64,000 nt of DNA, from NCBI RefSeq assembly GCF_033878955.1, contig NZ_CP138858.1, positions 496,001-560,000 on the forward strand, in the 5' to 3' direction. Below are positions 1-8,883 of this stretch, piece by piece. A program made the translations under genes and the position numbers. The notes below the pieces were generated by a model that worked only from the letters and a program-made list of their open reading frames with translations, did not search any database and had not been told where the DNA came from. Numbering within the stretch: the first letter of the stretch is position 1; every line of letters begins with the position of its first letter. The DNA is from Coraliomargarita algicola. Its GTDB lineage: Bacteria; Verrucomicrobiota; Verrucomicrobiia; Opitutales; Coraliomargaritaceae.

Positions 1-1
1 A

Positions 2-640
2 GGTGTCAGTTCCGGACAAGCGATGGCCACCATCACCGAAATGGTCGAGCAGTTACCGAACGGTATCGGCTTGGAATGGGCTGGCTTATCCTATGAAGAG
101 CGTCTGGCGGGCTCACAAGGCGCCCTACTCTATGGCATTTCTCTGCTAGTCGTCTTCCTCTGCTTGGCTGCGCTCTATGAAAGCTGGGCGGTGCCCGCGG
201 CAGTCATCTTGATCGTGCCTCTGGGCGTGCTGGGCACTCTCGGGGCGGCCATGCTTCGTGACATGTCAAACGACGTATATTTCCAAGTGGGATTACTAAC
301 GATCGTCGGGTTGTCCTGTAAAAATGCCATTCTGATCGTCGAATTCGCCAAAGAGGCATACGATCAGGGGGCCAACATGTTTGAAGCTGCCGCCACTGCG
401 GCGCGTCTGCGTTTACGTCCGATCTTGATGACCTCGCTGGCCTTCGGTTGCGGTGTGCTACCACTGGCGACCAGTAATGGAGCCGGTTCCGGCAGTCAGA
501 ATGCGATCGGCACAGGCGTGATTGGGGGCACCCCCAGTGCGACCTTTTTAGGGGTGATCTTTGTGCCCATTTTCTTCGTCATTATTCTGAGCTGGTTCCG
601 CGTGAAGCCCAAGCAAGCGAATGACAATGTGACGGCCTAA
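2..640 (+). CDS. RND efflux pump inner-membrane permease, C-terminal part (5' end outside window)
   Basis: This is the last ~212 residues of an AcrB/HAE1-type proton-driven multidrug exporter; the reading frame is open from the first bases, so the gene begins upstream. It opens with the SSGQAMA segment and GLEWAGLSYEER, which match the end of the second periplasmic porter region of AcrB homologues. Several membrane helices follow, including the typical GLSCKNAILIVEFA segment with its lysine, and the protein ends in a short basic tail (WFRVKPKQ). A NodT-type outer-membrane channel gene follows 49 bp downstream on the same strand, so the two form a tripartite efflux operon whose adaptor gene probably lies upstream. 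The substrate cannot be told from this fragment. Confidence 0.93.
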   Translation, partial: GVSSGQAMATITEMVEQLPNGIGLEWAGLSYEERLAGSQGALLYGISLLVVFLCLAALYESWAVPAAVILIVPLGVLGTLGAAMLRDMSNDVYFQVGLLTIVGLSCKNAILIVEFAKEAYDQGANMFEAAATAARLRLRPILMTSLAFGCGVLPLATSNGAGSGSQNAIGTGVIGGTPSATFLGVIFVPIFFVIILSWFRVKPKQANDNVTA

Positions 641-689
641 TCCACTGAGTGATTCCCATTAGAAAAACGAAATTCAGAAATCATCTTCC

Positions 690-2093
690 ATGTTCAAAGC
701 TATTTATCCAGCAGTCCTCGGGCTCAGTTTACTCGCCGGTTGCTCCATGGCGCCCGAGTATCAACGCCCTGAATCTCCAGCCGCCAGCAGCTATCCATAC
801 GCTTCCAATGACAACAACGCAGCACTCGATGCAGTCCCGCAATGGCGGGCTTATTACGCCAACAGCGAATTGCAGCACTTGATCGAACTGGCCTTGGAAA
901 ACAATCGCGACCTGCGCATCTCGGAGCTCACGACCGAACGTATCCGTGCCTATTATCGGATACAAAGTGCCGCGCTCTTGCCCAGTCTCAACGCTTCGGC
1001 ATCGGACACCCGACAACGCACACCCGCTGACTTAAGCTATAGCGGTGAATCCGGGATCAGTGATAGCTATGCTGTCGGGCTGCAAATGCCTGCCTACGAA
1101 TTAGACTTCTTTGGCCGCATTCTCAGTTTGAAAGATCAAGCCTTACAGCAATATCTCGCAACCGAGGAAGCGCAGCATAGCGCAGAAATCGCGTTGGTGG
1201 CCGCGGTCGCCAATCAGTATCACCAGCTTGTCGCCTTGAAAGAGCAAGCCAAACTGGCCAGCGAGGCCAAGGTGACCGCCAAGCGCGCCTACGCTATCAA
1301 TCAAGATAGCTTCGACGCTGGAGTCGGCAGCGAGTTGGATCTGAGAACCGCGGAGGCGCAGTATCAAAGCTATCGTGCCAGTGAATTAGCCTACATCGAT
1401 CAAGTGCGTCAGGCACAAAACGCACTAGCGTTGCTGATCGGCACGGATTTACCTGAGCTCGCGGCGGATAGTTCGCTACTCAATGGCGAGCATGCACCGA
1501 TCGATCTGCCCGTTGGTCTGCCCTCGGAACTGCTCACCCAACGTCCGGACATCCGCGCGGCGGAACATACTCTGGAGGGCGCCCATGCAAACATCGGCGC
1601 GGCACGTGCGGCGTTCTTCCCATCCGTCCAACTGACCGCTTTTGGTGGCACCGCCAGCGCAGAACTCTCGGACCTTTTCAAGTCGGGCTCTGCACAATGG
1701 AGTTTTAGTCCACAAATCAGCTTGCCGATTTTTTCTGCTGGTCGTAATCAAGCCAACCTAGACGTGGCATGGATCCAACAACGCATCGAAATCGCTAACT
1801 ACGAAAAGGCCATACAGACGGCGTTTCGCGAAGTCGCGGACGCATTAGCGGTGCGTCGCACGATCGACCAACGGATCGAAGCGCAAGCCGAACGCGTCAA
1901 GGCTGCACAACGTCGCAGCAGCCTATCGCAGCAACGTTTCGACGCCGGAGTCGATAGCTACTTGCCGGTGCTCCTGGCTCAACAAGAACTCTTTAGCGCG
2001 CAAAAGGACCTCGTTCAGGCACAGTTAACCAAGCTGAATAATCAGTCCGCTCTCTTCGCTGCGCTGGGCGGCGGCTGGCAATCGAATGACTAA
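690..2093 (+). CDS. NodT/OprM-type outer-membrane efflux lipoprotein
   Basis: Outer-membrane channel (TolC/OprM family) of the tripartite pump whose permease ends just upstream. The N-terminus is a lipoprotein signal with lipobox LLAGC (Cys18), followed by MAPEYQRPE, the usual start of the NodT family. Two long coiled-coil repeats typical of OEP domains are visible, with GVGSELDLRTAEAQ in the first and AGVDSYLPVLLAQQ in the second. The signature LLTQRPDIRAAEHTL lies near residue 280-295. At 467 aa it has the normal family length. Its last 8 bases overlap the start of the MATE gene, so the two are probably translated together. Confidence 0.95.
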   Translation: MFKAIYPAVLGLSLLAGCSMAPEYQRPESPAASSYPYASNDNNAALDAVPQWRAYYANSELQHLIELALENNRDLRISELTTERIRAYYRIQSAALLPSLNASASDTRQRTPADLSYSGESGISDSYAVGLQMPAYELDFFGRILSLKDQALQQYLATEEAQHSAEIALVAAVANQYHQLVALKEQAKLASEAKVTAKRAYAINQDSFDAGVGSELDLRTAEAQYQSYRASELAYIDQVRQAQNALALLIGTDLPELAADSSLLNGEHAPIDLPVGLPSELLTQRPDIRAAEHTLEGAHANIGAARAAFFPSVQLTAFGGTASAELSDLFKSGSAQWSFSPQISLPIFSAGRNQANLDVAWIQQRIEIANYEKAIQTAFREVADALAVRRTIDQRIEAQAERVKAAQRRSSLSQQRFDAGVDSYLPVLLAQQELFSAQKDLVQAQLTKLNNQSALFAALGGGWQSND

Positions 2094-3465
2094 ACCACCG
2101 ATATCCAGTCCCGAGCAAACGGGCCCTAAGCTGACGCGTCGACCGGTCCCCACGACCTTATTCCGCATGGCTCTCCCCATGCTGGGGGGCACTTTTGCGC
2201 TCAACGCCTTCAACCTCACGGACACCTGGTTCGTTGCTCAGCTCGGCACTCTGCCACTCGCCGCCATGGGCTTCAGCTTTCCAGTGGTCATGTTTTTAGT
2301 CAGCATCACCTTCGGGCTGAGCATGGGAGCCACCGCAGTCGTCTCACACGCACTGGGCAGCAGCGACCATGCTCTGGCCAAACAAATCACCACCCACACT
2401 CTATTTCTCAGTGTTTGCATTGTCGCCCTAGTCTCGGCACTCGGACTCTTGACCATCGATCCCCTGTTCCGCTTCATCGGCGCCAACGATAACGTTCTCC
2501 CCATGATCCATGAATACATGACGATCTGGTATCTGGGCGTCGTCTTCATGGTCGTCCCCATGATCGCCAACAACATCATCCGCGCCACAGGTGACACTGT
2601 CTTGCCCAGCATGATTATGGTATTGAGCTCGGTGCTGAATATGATTCTGGACCCGATCATGATTTTCGGCTGGATGGGATTCCCCAGCATGGGCATTCGC
2701 GGAGCCGCCCTGGCGACTTTAATTGCACGCGCAGTGGCTGGTGTCGTTGTGCTCTGGTTCTTGCACCACCGCTATCAACTTCTGGCAATCCAAATCCCGG
2801 ACTGGCGCTCCATGTGGCATTCATGGAAGGAAGTGCTCAAAATCGGCCTCCCCAGCAGCTTAAGTAATGTATTGGTCCCCATCTCCGGCGGGGTGATCAC
2901 CTATATCGTCGCTCAATATGGCGAAGAGGCCGTGGCGGCCTGTGGGGCGGCCAGTCGCATTGAAATGTTCGCCTTCATGATTCCGATGGCGCTCGGGGTG
3001 ACCTTAGTGCCCTTCGTCGGACAAAATGTCGGTGCCAAGCGGCTCGATCGCGTCAAGGAGGCCCAACACCTCAGCTACGGATTTGCGATTGGCTTTGGCG
3101 TTCTCATCGCGATCTGCTTCGGCCTCTTCGCCCACCACCTGGCCGCATTATTCAGTGACGATGCTGAAGTGGTCTCCATACTCGCCCACTATCTCACGAT
3201 CGTCCCCATCGGCTACGGAATGATGGAGCTCCACCGATACAGTGGATTTTTTCTCAATGGCATCAAAAAGCCGCTTCATTCTACTGGGGTCAACGTCACT
3301 CGCATCGTGGTGCTGCTCCTCCCGTTCACGATCATCGGCAGTCATTTCTTCGGGCTGGAAGGTCTCTTCTGGGGACGCATTGCCTGCGACCTCATCTCCG
3401 GCGTGGTCGGCATGATTTGGTCTCATCGCGTGTTGAGTCATCTAATGAAACAACCAAATGCGTAG
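2086..3465 (+). CDS. MATE family efflux transporter
   Basis: A 459-aa multidrug and toxic compound extrusion transporter with about twelve hydrophobic segments and no signal peptide. The N-terminal half contains LFRMALPMLGGTFALNAFNLTDTWFVAQLG, broken here by helices typical of MATE helix 1-2, and the second half repeats the pattern (EVLKIGLPSSLSNVLVPISG). ATG overlaps the end of the channel gene by 8 bp, indicating translational coupling with the RND operon. MATE proteins exchange Na+ or H+ for cationic drugs; the coupling ion and substrate cannot be read here. The gene ends convergently with the GH4 gene on the other strand. Confidence 0.95.
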   Translation: MTKPPISSPEQTGPKLTRRPVPTTLFRMALPMLGGTFALNAFNLTDTWFVAQLGTLPLAAMGFSFPVVMFLVSITFGLSMGATAVVSHALGSSDHALAKQITTHTLFLSVCIVALVSALGLLTIDPLFRFIGANDNVLPMIHEYMTIWYLGVVFMVVPMIANNIIRATGDTVLPSMIMVLSSVLNMILDPIMIFGWMGFPSMGIRGAALATLIARAVAGVVVLWFLHHRYQLLAIQIPDWRSMWHSWKEVLKIGLPSSLSNVLVPISGGVITYIVAQYGEEAVAACGAASRIEMFAFMIPMALGVTLVPFVGQNVGAKRLDRVKEAQHLSYGFAIGFGVLIAICFGLFAHHLAALFSDDAEVVSILAHYLTIVPIGYGMMELHRYSGFFLNGIKKPLHSTGVNVTRIVVLLLPFTIIGSHFFGLEGLFWGRIACDLISGVVGMIWSHRVLSHLMKQPNA

Positions 3466-3533
3466 TCAATGCCTCAAAAACGTATTAAAACAAGCAATGA
3501 ACTTTAGAAATAGTCAGCCACACACGATAACGA

Positions 3534-5690
3534 CTAACAATTCAGAATAAAGGCCCGATCACTGCTTTCCTGAGGTTGACTCTCACCGCTTAGGCTGGCT
3601 TTACCACCCGAGTGTGCATCTCCCAATGCTTCCAATGACGCGTGCGCATCCAAAAGAAATGGACCGCTGGTCGGTATTTCAAGATCGGCCAATGGAATGA
3701 CTGCCTTCAGCGTGTAACTCAAATTGGTTTGCGAATACTGATAGTCCGTTTGCTCAATCAGTTTCCTCCCACCAAACACCTCTAGCTTACAATCCGCACC
3801 TACATTAGGCAGCACTTGCAAGCCCATGATGGGCCCACCGTCCAGCTGCGAAAAGAATAACTGAACGAAAGAACCTTGCAGCGGACGATCCAAACAAGAC
3901 TTCGGATTGGAATCTTGCACTTCTATCTCCAGCTCGAGCTGCGCTCCCTTGCGCCGCATTTTACCGGTGGCGCATGGGAAGCCGGACAGTGACATCTCAA
4001 AATGACTATAACCATCTTCCTGCACCTCGATGCGATCACGCGGAATCAAAGTCGCCCCAATCAACAGGAGCCCCTCCGCATCGGTCGTCAAATCGATATC
4101 AGTCGGCTCTGTGATGGCAGTTTTAAGAGTGCCATTTACAACTAGACTCTGTGTCGATTCCGCGGGCACTTCGATCCGCACTTCAGTCTTCTCCAACACG
4201 ACCGCAGCACTGGCTGGCACGATCTGTAGAGTCACTTGCGTTGCCTCAGGATTCGGATTTTCGACATTAATCTCTAATTGAAGCGCACTACCAGCGACAT
4301 CCAGTTGCGCTCCGCTGGCTTTGGCGCTGACAATCACGCGATCTCCCACACCGGCGAACGCGCGGCCGGTCCCAGGAATGACGGACTCAAAATCACCGAG
4401 ATATCCATCTTTTTGATGCTGCTCAATGAGCTCATCACACATCGCCCAAATCTTATCCAGTGGCAGTGTCGCGGCCGTGTGAGGGTCGGCCATGGCGGCA
4501 TGGTAGATACTTTCACGCTGACCACTCAAGGCCGCGGTCACGGTGAGGCGCTGCACGTTGACATTAGTCATGCAAATGGCGGCCAGCTGTGGCGGCAACT
4601 CTCCGATCTTAACCGGACTCAGGCCAGTGCCATCCACTAAGCAGGGCACTTCGACACAACAGCCGTCTTGCAAATTATCAATAATGCCCCGATTCGGAAC
4701 ATTCCCATAGACCGTGCGCGGCGTGTTGGTCTCCTTAGAATGTATGATGAACGAGCCGTATTCATGCGACTGTTCTTTAACCTCAATGTCTCCATCCTCA
4801 CCGATTAATTTGGCCTCGGTATCCTTCCACGAAGACATGATCGCTTCGCAACGGCGGATGTACTCATCCAGCGGAATCTTGTAGCGATCAACGACCTCTT
4901 CACCGAAATGGATGAAGTGCGGCACATATTCCGCCTGGTGCTCACTGGACTCCGTGACAAAGTATCCGAGGCGACGCATCATTTCATAACGCACAAGTTC
5001 ATAGTTTCGCGACGGATCCTTCAGTGCTTTAAACAGCAATGGGTATGCATCCTGCCCCTTATATTGAAACTTAAGGAAGAAGGCCATGTGATTCACGCCC
5101 GCGACGAGATAGGAGACATCATCGTAACGAAGTTTGGCATGCGATGCCAACATACGCGCGGTGCCAAAGACCGAATGACACAAGCCCACATGAGGAATAC
5201 CAACCGCTTCATCAATCGCCCAGCAATTCATCGCCATAGGATTGGTGTAGTTGAGCAACAGGCAGTCCGGGTGCGCGAGCTGTTCAATCTCTTGCGCAAT
5301 CCCGACGAGCACGGGAATCGTTCGCAAACCGCGAAAGATGCCGCCAATCCCTAGTGTATCCGCGATCGTCTGACGCAGGCCGTATTTTTTGGGAATCTCA
5401 AAGTCCACCACCGTCGATGGTTTATAGCCGCCCACCTGCACAGTGCAAATCACGTATTTCGCCCCCTTAATCGCTTCACGTCGATCCAAGGTCGATACAA
5501 TCTTGGCTTTCACCCCAAGTTTGCGCGCCACCCGCTTCATCATCACGTCCGCTACGCGCAGACGATCGGCATCGATGTCCATCAAGCAAATCGTGGCATC
5601 CGACAGTTCTGGAAATTGCAGGATATCGCCAATCAAAGTTTTGGCAAAGACAACAGATCCTGCGCCAATTAGTGTAATTTTACAACTCAT
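3534..5690 (-). CDS. GH4 family (MelA-like) alpha-galactosidase or glucuronidase with long C-terminal extension
   Basis: NAD+- and metal-dependent glycosidase of family GH4. Residues 1-435 form the complete catalytic unit: nucleotide-binding GAGSVVFAKTLIGD near the N-terminus, NYTNPM at 147-152, the family-defining CHSV at 171-174 and GVNH at 198-201. CHSV is the form known from alpha-galactosidases, so that substrate is favoured, but uronides cannot be excluded. There is no signal peptide, so it acts in the cytoplasm on imported sugar. Residues ~436-718 are unusual: GH4 enzymes normally stop near 430-480 aa, while this one carries about 280 extra residues that look like beta-sandwich modules, the last resembling CBM9-like sugar-binding domains. 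It is divergent from an AraC gene that probably regulates it. Confidence 0.88.
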   Translation of the reverse strand: MSCKITLIGAGSVVFAKTLIGDILQFPELSDATICLMDIDADRLRVADVMMKRVARKLGVKAKIVSTLDRREAIKGAKYVICTVQVGGYKPSTVVDFEIPKKYGLRQTIADTLGIGGIFRGLRTIPVLVGIAQEIEQLAHPDCLLLNYTNPMAMNCWAIDEAVGIPHVGLCHSVFGTARMLASHAKLRYDDVSYLVAGVNHMAFFLKFQYKGQDAYPLLFKALKDPSRNYELVRYEMMRRLGYFVTESSEHQAEYVPHFIHFGEEVVDRYKIPLDEYIRRCEAIMSSWKDTEAKLIGEDGDIEVKEQSHEYGSFIIHSKETNTPRTVYGNVPNRGIIDNLQDGCCVEVPCLVDGTGLSPVKIGELPPQLAAICMTNVNVQRLTVTAALSGQRESIYHAAMADPHTAATLPLDKIWAMCDELIEQHQKDGYLGDFESVIPGTGRAFAGVGDRVIVSAKASGAQLDVAGSALQLEINVENPNPEATQVTLQIVPASAAVVLEKTEVRIEVPAESTQSLVVNGTLKTAITEPTDIDLTTDAEGLLLIGATLIPRDRIEVQEDGYSHFEMSLSGFPCATGKMRRKGAQLELEIEVQDSNPKSCLDRPLQGSFVQLFFSQLDGGPIMGLQVLPNVGADCKLEVFGGRKLIEQTDYQYSQTNLSYTLKAVIPLADLEIPTSGPFLLDAHASLEALGDAHSGGKASLSGESQPQESSDRAFILNC

Positions 5691-5780
5691 AATAAGGTTT
5701 TAAAGTAGTTTAGATCTGCAAGCAGATCGGGGAGTATTGAACTAAATACAGAACAAGCGCCGCCGAACATCAAGGTTTGC

Positions 5781-5822
5781 TTTGTGATATCTATTATGCA
5801 ATTTGTGATCTACGCTATGCAA
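5781..5822 (+). promoter_or_regulatory. Two adjacent 21-bp direct repeats, probable AraC operator
   Basis: Two head-to-tail 21-bp units at 5781-5801 and 5802-5822 are identical at 16 of 21 positions; both begin TTTGTGAT and end TATGCAA. Tandem half-sites in register on one DNA face, 21 bp apart, are the arrangement bound by AraC-family dimers. They sit between the GH4 gene and the AraC gene and include the likely AraC start codon, which suggests autoregulation as well as control of the GH4 gene. Confidence 0.6.
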
Positions 5823-6632
5823 CTGCCCCTACTCTCTATTCTCTACTCCAGTTCCGATACGGTGCAGGATCGTGATTATTTCTTCGACAACTATACGCGC
5901 CCTCGCACCCCCATCGCCTGTGTCATTCAACGCACGCGCCGAGGCGCAGCTTATTTGGACGACCCGCAGACGCGACATATCGCACAGCCAGGCGAAGCCA
6001 TTCTCTTTCAACACGGAGAAGACACCCGCTACGGCATACCGGAAGACAGTGAGCTCCCCTACGAAAACCAGTGGGTCTGCATCAGTGGAGAGGCTGCCCC
6101 CGAACTCTTGCGTGGGCTGATCAGCCACACCGGACGCAAACTGTCGATGCCCGACGGCAGTCGGGCCAGCCGTTTATTGCAAACAATCATCGAGCATTAC
6201 CAGCAACGCTCTTTTGAAGACCGTTTTCACGAATCCACTTTGGCCTACACCTTACTCATGGCCTGCTTTCGCCTCAGCGATACCGAGAGCACACCGCTTG
6301 ATATCGCCCGTCAATCACAGGAGTATATTCTAAGCAACTATCACCGCCCCTTCTCTCAGCAGGACATGGCTGCCCACATTGGTATCAGCCGGGAACACAT
6401 CAGTCGCCGCTTCAAAGAAGCCTATGGTGTCAGCCCCGGCCAATATTGCTGCCAATTCCGCATGACCCGCGCCAAAGACTTACTCAGTATCTCCTACGCG
6501 CCGATCAGTGAGATCGCACGCCAATGCGGCTTTGCCGACGCCAATAGTTTTACGCGCGCCTTCAAACAATGCTACGGAATCAGTCCGCGGGAAATGAAAG
6601 ATCGCTCCAGCCATACGCAGAACATTCAATGA
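5817..6632 (+). CDS. AraC family transcriptional regulator
   Basis: A 271-aa regulator with an N-terminal cupin-like sensing domain (residues ~10-150, containing the HGEDTRYGIPED segment) and a C-terminal pair of helix-turn-helix motifs (FSQQDMAAHIGISREHISRRF and PISEIARQCGFADANSFTRAF) with the family ending YGISPREM. It is divergent from the GH4 gene and most likely responds to the sugar that enzyme handles. The start is uncertain: ATG codons at 5796 and 5817 are in frame and both lie inside the 21-bp tandem repeats. I chose 5817 because the repeats read better as an operator than as coding sequence. No clear ribosome-binding site precedes either. Confidence 0.9.
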   Translation: MQLPLLSILYSSSDTVQDRDYFFDNYTRPRTPIACVIQRTRRGAAYLDDPQTRHIAQPGEAILFQHGEDTRYGIPEDSELPYENQWVCISGEAAPELLRGLISHTGRKLSMPDGSRASRLLQTIIEHYQQRSFEDRFHESTLAYTLLMACFRLSDTESTPLDIARQSQEYILSNYHRPFSQQDMAAHIGISREHISRRFKEAYGVSPGQYCCQFRMTRAKDLLSISYAPISEIARQCGFADANSFTRAFKQCYGISPREMKDRSSHTQNIQ

Positions 6633-6667
6633 AGCGTCCCCTCAAGTTTGATACATTCAACTGAAAC

Positions 6668-7978
6668 TTATAGATCGGGAAACATTTCCGAAATATTGAC
6701 CGGTAAACCAGTTGCAATGGATTGGTTTGCAGCAATGCCCGTAAGAATAGAAAGTGCCCCGTCTTCATGCCCGGCAGCACGCGCAAGTGCATCGGGTTCC
6801 GGATCGCCAAAAATATCACGTAGTAGCACCGCGTCACCGCCGCCGTGTCCGCCCGCATTACTTTCCTCTAATTCAATCCGCTGAGGCTCCCCCCAGTGTG
6901 GACGATAGAGCAGAGTCGTGGGCTCCACGACTTTGTGCGTCGAGCCTCCCTTGACGTTGCGGCTCAGATTATGATCACCCTCACTAGCGCTGACATAAGA
7001 CTTCTCCGTCACATCAATTTCAAGGCGTCCCTTGGTCCCGTTAAACGCAACGCGATAGCCTTCCCATGGTGCAAAGGCGACGAGATGATAAGTCATAACG
7101 GCCTTATTCTGATAGCGAACCATCACGCCAATATCGTCCTCGATCGAGATACCATCTCCAAAGATATTTAAATCCCGCTGATAGCCATCGGCCGCCTCGC
7201 AATCGTAATATAAACGCTTGAGATCTGGCTCTTGAGTTAAATCCAGGGAAAAAGGATCCGCAGCAGCTAATTCACTACCGGTGCTGCGTGCATAGAATCT
7301 AGGCTCGCCACGGCTTTCCGCATTCTCGCGCCCATAAAAGCGAAGATCCCCCATTGCCATCACAGTTTCCGGACGGCTCGACAGCCACCAGTTCACCAAG
7401 TCGAAGTGGTGAGTCGACTTGTGCACCAGTAATCCCCCGCTATTGCGCTTATCACGGTGCCAACGACGGAAGTAGTCTGCTCCATGATTGGTATCCAGTA
7501 GCCACTCGAAATGCACTGAAGTCACCGTGCCAATCAATCCCGACTGCAAGAGCTCCTTAACCTTCGAATTACGTGGCGAGTAGCGATAATTAAAAGTAAC
7601 CGTAAGCTTTTTACCCGTGCGCTCCTGCGTCTCCAGAATGCGGCGACACTTTTCTGCATCCACCGTCATAGGCTTTTCAGAAATCGCATCACAGCCAGCT
7701 TCCATTGCCCGACAAATATAGTCATGATGCGTACGGTCGATACTGGTCACAATAACAACATCGACCGCATGCTCCTGAATCATTTTTTCAAACTCTGCAG
7801 GCGCATACGTCGGCAGATCCAGGTCGACCGTATCCTGCCACGCTTGCATACGAAGCGGATTCACATCACACAGCGCCACCAATTCACAAGTGCCCGCATA
7901 CGTATTCAAGATGGCATCACGAAACATCGTAGCGCGACTACCGGTACCCACAATTGCATATTTTGTTTTCGACTTCAT
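6668..7978 (-). CDS. Gfo/Idh/MocA family oxidoreductase
   Basis: A 436-aa NAD(P)-dependent sugar oxidoreductase. The Rossmann motif VGTGSRATMF lies at residues ~9-18 and the family's catalytic EKP motif is in DAISEKPMTVD. The C-terminal alpha/beta substrate domain is longer than the usual ~340-aa members, which is common in polysaccharide-degrading verrucomicrobia and Bacteroidetes. No signal peptide is present, so it is cytoplasmic. I placed the start at ATG 7978 rather than at GTG 7984: this puts the three GCAAAA repeats exactly 14 bp upstream, as in uxaE. It is divergent from an AraC gene; the substrate is unknown, likely a glycoside or free sugar derived from a polysaccharide. Confidence 0.92.
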   Translation of the reverse strand: MKSKTKYAIVGTGSRATMFRDAILNTYAGTCELVALCDVNPLRMQAWQDTVDLDLPTYAPAEFEKMIQEHAVDVVIVTSIDRTHHDYICRAMEAGCDAISEKPMTVDAEKCRRILETQERTGKKLTVTFNYRYSPRNSKVKELLQSGLIGTVTSVHFEWLLDTNHGADYFRRWHRDKRNSGGLLVHKSTHHFDLVNWWLSSRPETVMAMGDLRFYGRENAESRGEPRFYARSTGSELAAADPFSLDLTQEPDLKRLYYDCEAADGYQRDLNIFGDGISIEDDIGVMVRYQNKAVMTYHLVAFAPWEGYRVAFNGTKGRLEIDVTEKSYVSASEGDHNLSRNVKGGSTHKVVEPTTLLYRPHWGEPQRIELEESNAGGHGGGDAVLLRDIFGDPEPDALARAAGHEDGALSILTGIAANQSIATGLPVNISEMFPDL

Positions 7979-7991
7979 GCTCACCAGTGTA

Positions 7992-8046
7992 GCAAAACAG
8001 ACTTATTTCTTATATTGCAAAATCGCTCAACATATAGGCAAAATCG
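7992..8046 (-). promoter_or_regulatory. Triple GCAAAA repeat operator, copy 1
   Basis: Three copies of GCAAAA(T)C(G) start at 7992, 8017 and 8038, spaced 25 and 21 bp. They fill the space between the Gfo/Idh gene (14 bp from its ATG) and the AraC gene (last copy 4 bp from its ATG). The same arrangement, with the same spacing and same distance to the start codon, stands before uxaE at 61260-61314; about 45 of 58 bases agree. The 21-bp periodicity fits an AraC-family dimer, and the neighbouring regulator is the obvious candidate. Confidence 0.7.
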
Positions 8047-8049
8047 TGC

Positions 8050-8883
8050 ATGATTAGCGGATACAAAAATCTTCGATATCTCGCATACGGCGAACGTCGT
8101 TACGGCATACAGCCCATATTCGGAAAGATGCGTAACCTATGGGAATTTGAATTTATTCTCTCTGGCGACGCGCGTCCAAGTGATGTTCAAATACCAAGAG
8201 TAGCGACCTCACAAGCACGGCTCTACATCTCACACCCACATTCTGAACATGGTTGGACCGATGATAGCGATGGTGTTTCTGAGGTATTTGTGCTGCACTT
8301 TTTCGATATCCCTGAAGAATTACAAGACCGCATCGAAGCCACAAAACCGCTCATCATCGAATTAAGTCCGAATGCACTGGTTCGCTATACCTCACACTTT
8401 GAGAACATCAAGAATAGCGTCAGCCAAAACGATGCACTCACCTCCTTATCCATCAACAGTTTCCTGCTGGATCTAACGGAACTAGCACTCAAGCATACGC
8501 CCCATTTCCCTCTTCGAACCGATCCCTTAGACAAAGTCGATCGAGCACTCCACTGGTTTCAAGAAAACCTCGGGCGCTCTCCCAGCGTAGCAGATGCCGC
8601 CAGTGCAGTTGGGGTCTCAGCGGCACACCTGCGGCGCATGTTCGCCGAGGCGAAACGCCCGTCCCCTAAGAGCGAATTGGCCCGCCTGCAAATGGAAGCG
8701 GCGCAGCGTAGCTTACTGGAGGGCTGGCCACAAAAAGCCATCGCCAATTACCTAGGCTTCAGCGAACCGAGCACATTTGCCCGCGCATTCAAAGAGCTCT
8801 GTGGACAAGCGCCCGGGATCTGGTTGCAAGAACAACAGCGTCAGGAATTACCCCGGAATCCAGAAGGAGGTTTGCTCCACTAA
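8050..8883 (+). CDS. AraC family transcriptional regulator
   Basis: A 277-aa protein with an N-terminal cupin-like ligand domain (residues ~5-130) and a C-terminal double helix-turn-helix (first: PSVADAASAVGVSAAHLRRMF; second: KAIANYLGFSEPSTFARAFKEL). The start ATG lies only 4 bp after the last GCAAAA repeat, leaving no room for a normal ribosome-binding site, so the message may be leaderless or poorly translated. Its position divergent from the Gfo/Idh gene and directly on the repeats makes it the likely reader of that operator. Its 3' end overlaps the fucosidase gene on the other strand by 36 bp. Confidence 0.92.
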   Translation: MISGYKNLRYLAYGERRYGIQPIFGKMRNLWEFEFILSGDARPSDVQIPRVATSQARLYISHPHSEHGWTDDSDGVSEVFVLHFFDIPEELQDRIEATKPLIIELSPNALVRYTSHFENIKNSVSQNDALTSLSINSFLLDLTELALKHTPHFPLRTDPLDKVDRALHWFQENLGRSPSVADAASAVGVSAAHLRRMFAEAKRPSPKSELARLQMEAAQRSLLEGWPQKAIANYLGFSEPSTFARAFKELCGQAPGIWLQEQQRQELPRNPEGGLLH

